DNA of 64,000 nucleotides, taken from positions 34,926,655 through 34,990,654 of the forward strand of contig NC_081183.1 in assembly GCF_029867415.1 (NCBI RefSeq). Direction: 5' to 3'. A program made the position numbers and the translations under genes. This DNA is from Vicia villosa (lineage: Eukaryota; Streptophyta; Magnoliopsida; Fabales; Fabaceae). The notes beneath the pieces are model-generated. The model ran no database searches. It was not told where the DNA came from and worked only from the letters and a program-made list of their open reading frames with translations. Shown one piece after another: positions 60,342-64,000 of the stretch (its first letter is position 1; each line of letters begins with the position of its first letter).

Positions 60342-63300
60342 CTACGTTTTTGCAATCTTTACTTCGTACATACTTGGTTTATATCTCTTCAAATATTTCC
60401 CGTTTACTCTTAAGATCCTACGATCTTCTGCTAATTCTTCAATTTCGTAAGCATTGTTCGAGAATAATTTCAAGATTCGAAAGGGTCCTTCCCAATGTGG
60501 GGACCATTTACCAAGTGCCTGATTCTTTCGATCTATAGGTAAAATAACTTTCCAAACTAAGTCATTATTAACAAAAGTTTTACCTTTCACCTTTTTATTA
60601 TATGCTCTGGACACTCTTTCCTTTTGCCTTTTTATCATTTCCAGTGCTCGAAGTCTGTCTTCGTCCAAATCTACTAACTCATTCATCATTAACTCCCAGT
60701 ATACGTTGGGAGGAATGTCTGCTTGTCTTTGTATTCTTACCGATTGCAAACATATCTCAATTGGGAGTACTGCATCATGTCCAAACGTCAACTGGAAAGG
60801 AGTTGTATTTGTAGCTTCTTTTGGAGATGTCCGACAAGCCCAGAGTGCTTGATCTAAAGTCTTATGCCAGTTCTTAGGTTTCTTTCCCACATGTTTCTTA
60901 ATAAGGCCAATTATTATTTTGTTTGCTGCTTCAACCTGTCCATTTGCTTGAGCGTAGTAAGGTGTAGAAGTAAATAACTTGAAACCTATTTCTCTGGCAA
61001 AGTCTTGCATTTTTCGTCCAGTAAAGACTGATCCCTGATCAGTTGTTATACTTTCTGGGATTCCAAACCTATATATAATGTGTTTCTGAATAAACTCAAT
61101 CACAGCCTCTTGATCCACATTTGCCAGTGGTATTGCTTCGACCCATTTTGTGAAATAGTCTATTCCTACCAAAATGTACCTTTGACCTTTAGATGACTTG
61201 GGGTGAATTTCTCCAATCAAATCTAATGCCCATCCCCTGAAAGGCCATGGTTTTACTATCGTACTTAATTCGTTTGCTGGAGCGTGTTGGATACCTGCAT
61301 GTTCTTGGCACTCTTGGCACCCTTTCGCAAACTCTATGCAATCCTTTAACATCGAAGGCCAATACATCCCATAACGAAACAAGAGCCATTTCATTTTGTG
61401 CCCTGCTTGATGTGCACCACATGCCCCACTATGTACGTTCGACAGAGCCAAATATGCTTCTGCTTCACCCAAGCATTTCAACAATACCCCTTCAGGAGTT
61501 TTCTTGAACAATTCATTTCCCATCAGAAAATATGACAATGCTCTATACTTGATTTTTCTGTCTGTATCCGTCGAAGGGTTTTTTAGGTAGTTAATAATTG
61601 GACTCCTCCAATCTGTGTCTGCCAATGAGTCTATATTTAGTACTTCGAATTGTTCTTTGTTGGCATAACCCAATTGTGAGTTCTCTAGATCACTTGGCGA
61701 AAGTTTAGTAAACATTGCTCTTCCTCTTACTTCAATCAATTCCTCCAACTTTTCTTTTGATACTTTATATCCTGAAGCTAATTGTGCCAAGTCGTTTGCT
61801 TCCAGGTTATTCACCCTTGATACGTGTTTTAATTCCACATATTCGAATTTCTTGAGTAGCCTATTTGCGATGACAAAATACATGATCAAATTCTCTTTGA
61901 TACACTTGTACTCCTTTGTCAATTGTTTGATGACCAATTCGGAGTCTCCTTTAATTTCGACTCTGGTTGCCCCCAATTCTAACAAAGCCTCAAGTCCAGC
62001 AATTAATGCTTCGTATTCAGCTTCATTGTTGGAGCATAATGGACCTTCGATTTTAAACTTGAGCTTTGTTGGAATTCCATCAGGAGAAATTATCAACATT
62101 CCAACCCCAGTACCCTCTCTATGCGTTGAACCATCGAAGTATAACTTCCAAGGTTTTAAGTCCACATAATGCTGATGATTCTCAACCACCGCATGGTCGA
62201 CAATGAAGTCTGACACAATCTGACCTTTCATTGCCTTGAGAGGCTGAAATATTAATGAATATTCAGTAAGGGCCAAAGCCCACTTGCCAATTCGACTATG
62301 TAGTATTGGCTTAGATAACATATGTTTAATAACATCACAATGAGATGAAACGTAAACATCAACTGGCTTTATATAATACTTAAGTTTGATACAGGAGAAA
62401 TACAAACAAAGGCAGAGTTTTTCTATATCAGTATATCTAGTCTCTGCATCATTGAGTACTCTACTTAAGTAATAAGTGGCTCTCTCGATGCCATTCTCAT
62501 CTTCCTGGGCCAGCATGCTGCCTATTGTTTTATCTGACGCTGAAATGTATAGGCGCATGTGCTTCTTCCCATTTGGGGGAGACAGAATTGGTGGACAAGT
62601 CAAGTATTGCTTTATCTGATCGAAAGCTTCTTGATGTTCAGCACGCCATTCGAATTTTCCTTGCTTAAGCCGAAGTAGAGGTGAGAAAGCTTGCGTGCGT
62701 CCACTCAAGTTAGAGATAAATCTCCTTAAGAAATTTATCTTACCCAATAATGATTGTAGTTCTTTCTTCGTGGATGGGGACTTGGTTTCCCTAATGGCTT
62801 TCGTCTTGTTCTGGTTAATTTCTATCCCTTTTTTGTGGACTACGAACCCCAAGAAATCACCTGCCTGCACAAAGAAAGCACATTTAATGGGGTTCATCTT
62901 CAAGCCATATTTCCTCATTCTTTCGAATGATTGGCTCAGATGATCGAGATGACTCATACCCGAGGTAGATTTTACCACAATGTCATCTATATACACTTGC
63001 ATGAATGTTTCTATAAAGTCATGAAATATAGAATTCATTGCTCTTTGATAAGTTGCCCCAGCGTTTTTCAAACCAAAAGGCATCACAACCCATTCGTAAG
63101 TGCCTATTGCCCCTGGGCAACGAAATGCTGTCTTGGATACATCATCTTCTGCTATAAAAATTTGATTGTATCCCGAATATCCATCCAACATGCTCAAATA
63201 CTCAAAACCTGCGGCTGAGTCTACTAGCATTTCTGCTACAGGCATGGGATACTCGTCTTTAGGAGTAGCTGCATTAAGGTCACGAAAGTCTATGCATACT

Positions 63301-64000
63301 CTTAATGAGCCATTCTTTTTAATTACAGGTACTATATTAGCAATCCACTCAACATACCTTGTAGTTTGGATAAATTTGCAACGTAAGAGTCTTTCGACCT
63401 CTGCTTTAATCTTCGAGTGAATCTCTGGCGCGAATCTTCTGGGAGTTTGCTTTATGGGCTTCTTCCCTTCTTTTATTGGTAATTTTAGTTCGACTAAATC
63501 CCTTCCTAGACCAGGCATCTCATCATAGTCCCAAGCAAAACAATCTCTGTTTTCTTTCAGCATTTTGATGACCGTTGCTTTCAATTCTGGTTCTAGTTTC
63601 GCGCTGATATATGTTATCCTTTTTTGATCATTGTCTCCAAGATTTACTTCTTCAAGTGGATCTTGGGCCAACATCTTTATGTTCGACGCCATTGGGTCTT
63701 TTTCGAATCCCAAAGGTTCCTCGTCGTATATTGCATCCAACCTTTGGTTTGGTTCTTCTCTTATGATCTCTTCGTCTGGAGCCGTGTGTTCAGGGAGTTC
63801 GAAACTCGTACGTATCTCCAATTCTGTTATTCCTTCTTTGGTTAGAACTGCATCTATCTTTGTATTTGATAGTTCGGCTTCGAGAGCCGCCTTCCTTTTG
63901 TTCTCGGCCACATAGGCCGAAATCTTTTCGAAGAACGAAGACTCAGACATGATTAATGTCATCGTCCCAGCCTGTTGGCCGTACTGTCGGATAATTCTCC
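60342..64000 (-). CDS. Tat-lineage pol: RT, RNase H, second RNase H, integrase (5' end outside window)
   Basis: One uninterrupted frame that stays open to the right edge; the first in-frame ATG within the window is at 63,962 (1206 codons), but the polyprotein continues upstream. Order, numbered from that ATG: linker; reverse transcriptase at about 165-345 ([20 protein letters not shown], catalytic YIDD at about 324); RNase H with [18 protein letters not shown]; a second, archaeal-type RNase H from about 604 ([40 protein letters not shown]); integrase with an HHCC finger at about 841-880 (AHQAGH, CQECQ), then D in WALDLIG (about 909), D in TTDQGSVF (about 974) and E in GQVEAANK (about 1009). 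No chromodomain. The dual RNase H marks the Tat lineage. All visible catalytic residues are present, so this pol may encode active enzymes. Confidence 0.92.
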   Translation of the reverse strand, partial: RIIRQYGQQAGTMTLIMSESSFFEKISAYVAENKRKAALEAELSNTKIDAVLTKEGITELEIRTSFELPEHTAPDEEIIREEPNQRLDAIYDEEPLGFEKDPMASNIKMLAQDPLEEVNLGDNDQKRITYISAKLEPELKATVIKMLKENRDCFAWDYDEMPGLGRDLVELKLPIKEGKKPIKQTPRRFAPEIHSKIKAEVERLLRCKFIQTTRYVEWIANIVPVIKKNGSLRVCIDFRDLNAATPKDEYPMPVAEMLVDSAAGFEYLSMLDGYSGYNQIFIAEDDVSKTAFRCPGAIGTYEWVVMPFGLKNAGATYQRAMNSIFHDFIETFMQVYIDDIVVKSTSGMSHLDHLSQSFERMRKYGLKMNPIKCAFFVQAGDFLGFVVHKKGIEINQNKTKAIRETKSPSTKKELQSLLGKINFLRRFISNLSGRTQAFSPLLRLKQGKFEWRAEHQEAFDQIKQYLTCPPILSPPNGKKHMRLYISASDKTIGSMLAQEDENGIERATYYLSRVLNDAETRYTDIEKLCLCLYFSCIKLKYYIKPVDVYVSSHCDVIKHMLSKPILHSRIGKWALALTEYSLIFQPLKAMKGQIVSDFIVDHAVVENHQHYVDLKPWKLYFDGSTHREGTGVGMLIISPDGIPTKLKFKIEGPLCSNNEAEYEALIAGLEALLELGATRVEIKGDSELVIKQLTKEYKCIKENLIMYFVIANRLLKKFEYVELKHVSRVNNLEANDLAQLASGYKVSKEKLEELIEVRGRAMFTKLSPSDLENSQLGYANKEQFEVLNIDSLADTDWRSPIINYLKNPSTDTDRKIKYRALSYFLMGNELFKKTPEGVLLKCLGEAEAYLALSNVHSGACGAHQAGHKMKWLLFRYGMYWPSMLKDCIEFAKGCQECQEHAGIQHAPANELSTIVKPWPFRGWALDLIGEIHPKSSKGQRYILVGIDYFTKWVEAIPLANVDQEAVIEFIQKHIIYRFGIPESITTDQGSVFTGRKMQDFAREIGFKLFTSTPYYAQANGQVEAANKIIIGLIKKHVGKKPKNWHKTLDQALWACRTSPKEATNTTPFQLTFGHDAVLPIEICLQSVRIQRQADIPPNVYWELMMNELVDLDEDRLRALEMIKRQKERVSRAYNKKVKGKTFVNNDLVWKVILPIDRKNQALGKWSPHWEGPFRILKLFSNNAYEIEELAEDRRILRVNGKYLKRYKPSMYEVKIAKT

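Larger units (their letters stand above)
53441..64000 (-). mobile_element. Tat-lineage (Grande-like) element B, extends beyond the right edge
   Basis: Minus-strand Ty3/gypsy element. From left to right on the + strand: 3' LTR 53,441-54,426, polypurine tract, two + strand antisense genes (54,878-58,802 and 59,359-60,093), then the end of pol at 60,342, open to 64,000. Gag and the 5' LTR lie outside. The second (archaeal-type) RNase H and the antisense genes between pol and the 3' LTR place it in the Tat lineage. It interrupts the second env-like ORF of Athila C; left flank GTACC is the candidate target duplication. Confidence 0.9.

Overview
The window is nuclear DNA from a plant, most likely a legume with a large genome (the pea/vetch group is my best guess). 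The evidence is an intron-containing plant JmjC demethylase gene, AT-rich noncoding DNA, and nested LTR retrotransposons of the Ogre, Tat/Grande-like and Athila lineages. The Ogre-type LTR begins TGTCATACCCC on its coding strand, and the Athila-type primer-binding sites read TGGCGCCGTTG. There are no bacterial features and no tRNA or rRNA genes that I can recognise.

Left part (1-16,040). A JMJ14-like histone H3K4 demethylase gene runs leftward. Eight coding exons (36-3710) are visible and the 3' end lies outside the window. It is the only ordinary host gene here. It is followed by a tandem duplication of about 5 kb (about 4280-10,975 and about 11,000-15,975). Each copy carries a decayed plant-mobile-domain (PMD) gene on the minus strand. 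Copy 1 later received a LINE fragment (about 4815-6825). Copy 2 received a 478-bp inverted-repeat MITE (12,828-13,305) with an 8-bp target duplication. Each copy serves as the empty site for the other's insertion.

Middle part (16,041-43,224). A Tat-lineage element, called A here, lies in minus orientation: LTR 16,041-16,824, then a + strand antisense gene. Its exon 1 is split by a 15.6-kb Ogre-type element (17,395-33,021, minus strand, 5-bp duplication CTATG, LTRs about 99% alike by eye). The Ogre copy has no pol. It keeps a gag remnant and an ORF1, and ORF1 is itself split by a 2.1-kb solo LTR (26,187-28,294, duplication CCAGC). The rest of A's antisense gene follows (33,022-36,300). An Athila 5' LTR and leader (36,301-38,575) interrupts it. 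Next come a + strand Tat-lineage LTR-gag fragment (D, about 38,573-41,220), an unassigned repeat-rich block, and a CACTA transposon end (42,656-43,224).

Right part (43,225-64,000). An Athila element (C) has a 5' LTR, an open gag, a broken pol and two different env-like/ATHILA ORF-1 reading frames. The second frame is interrupted at 53,441 by a minus-strand Tat-lineage element (B). B has an LTR, two + strand antisense genes (a multi-exon PMD-type gene and a 244-codon gene with its own TATA box), and a long pol reading frame that is open to the right edge of the window and carries reverse transcriptase, two RNase H domains and integrase.

The most interesting feature is the antisense gene shared by A and B. 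Three intron positions line up between two diverged copies, and each copy has promoter-like sequence just inside the element's 3' LTR. A second theme is that PMD-like or other plant-specific accessory reading frames occur in every large element class in the window. All exon boundaries, insertion boundaries and identities were read by eye.
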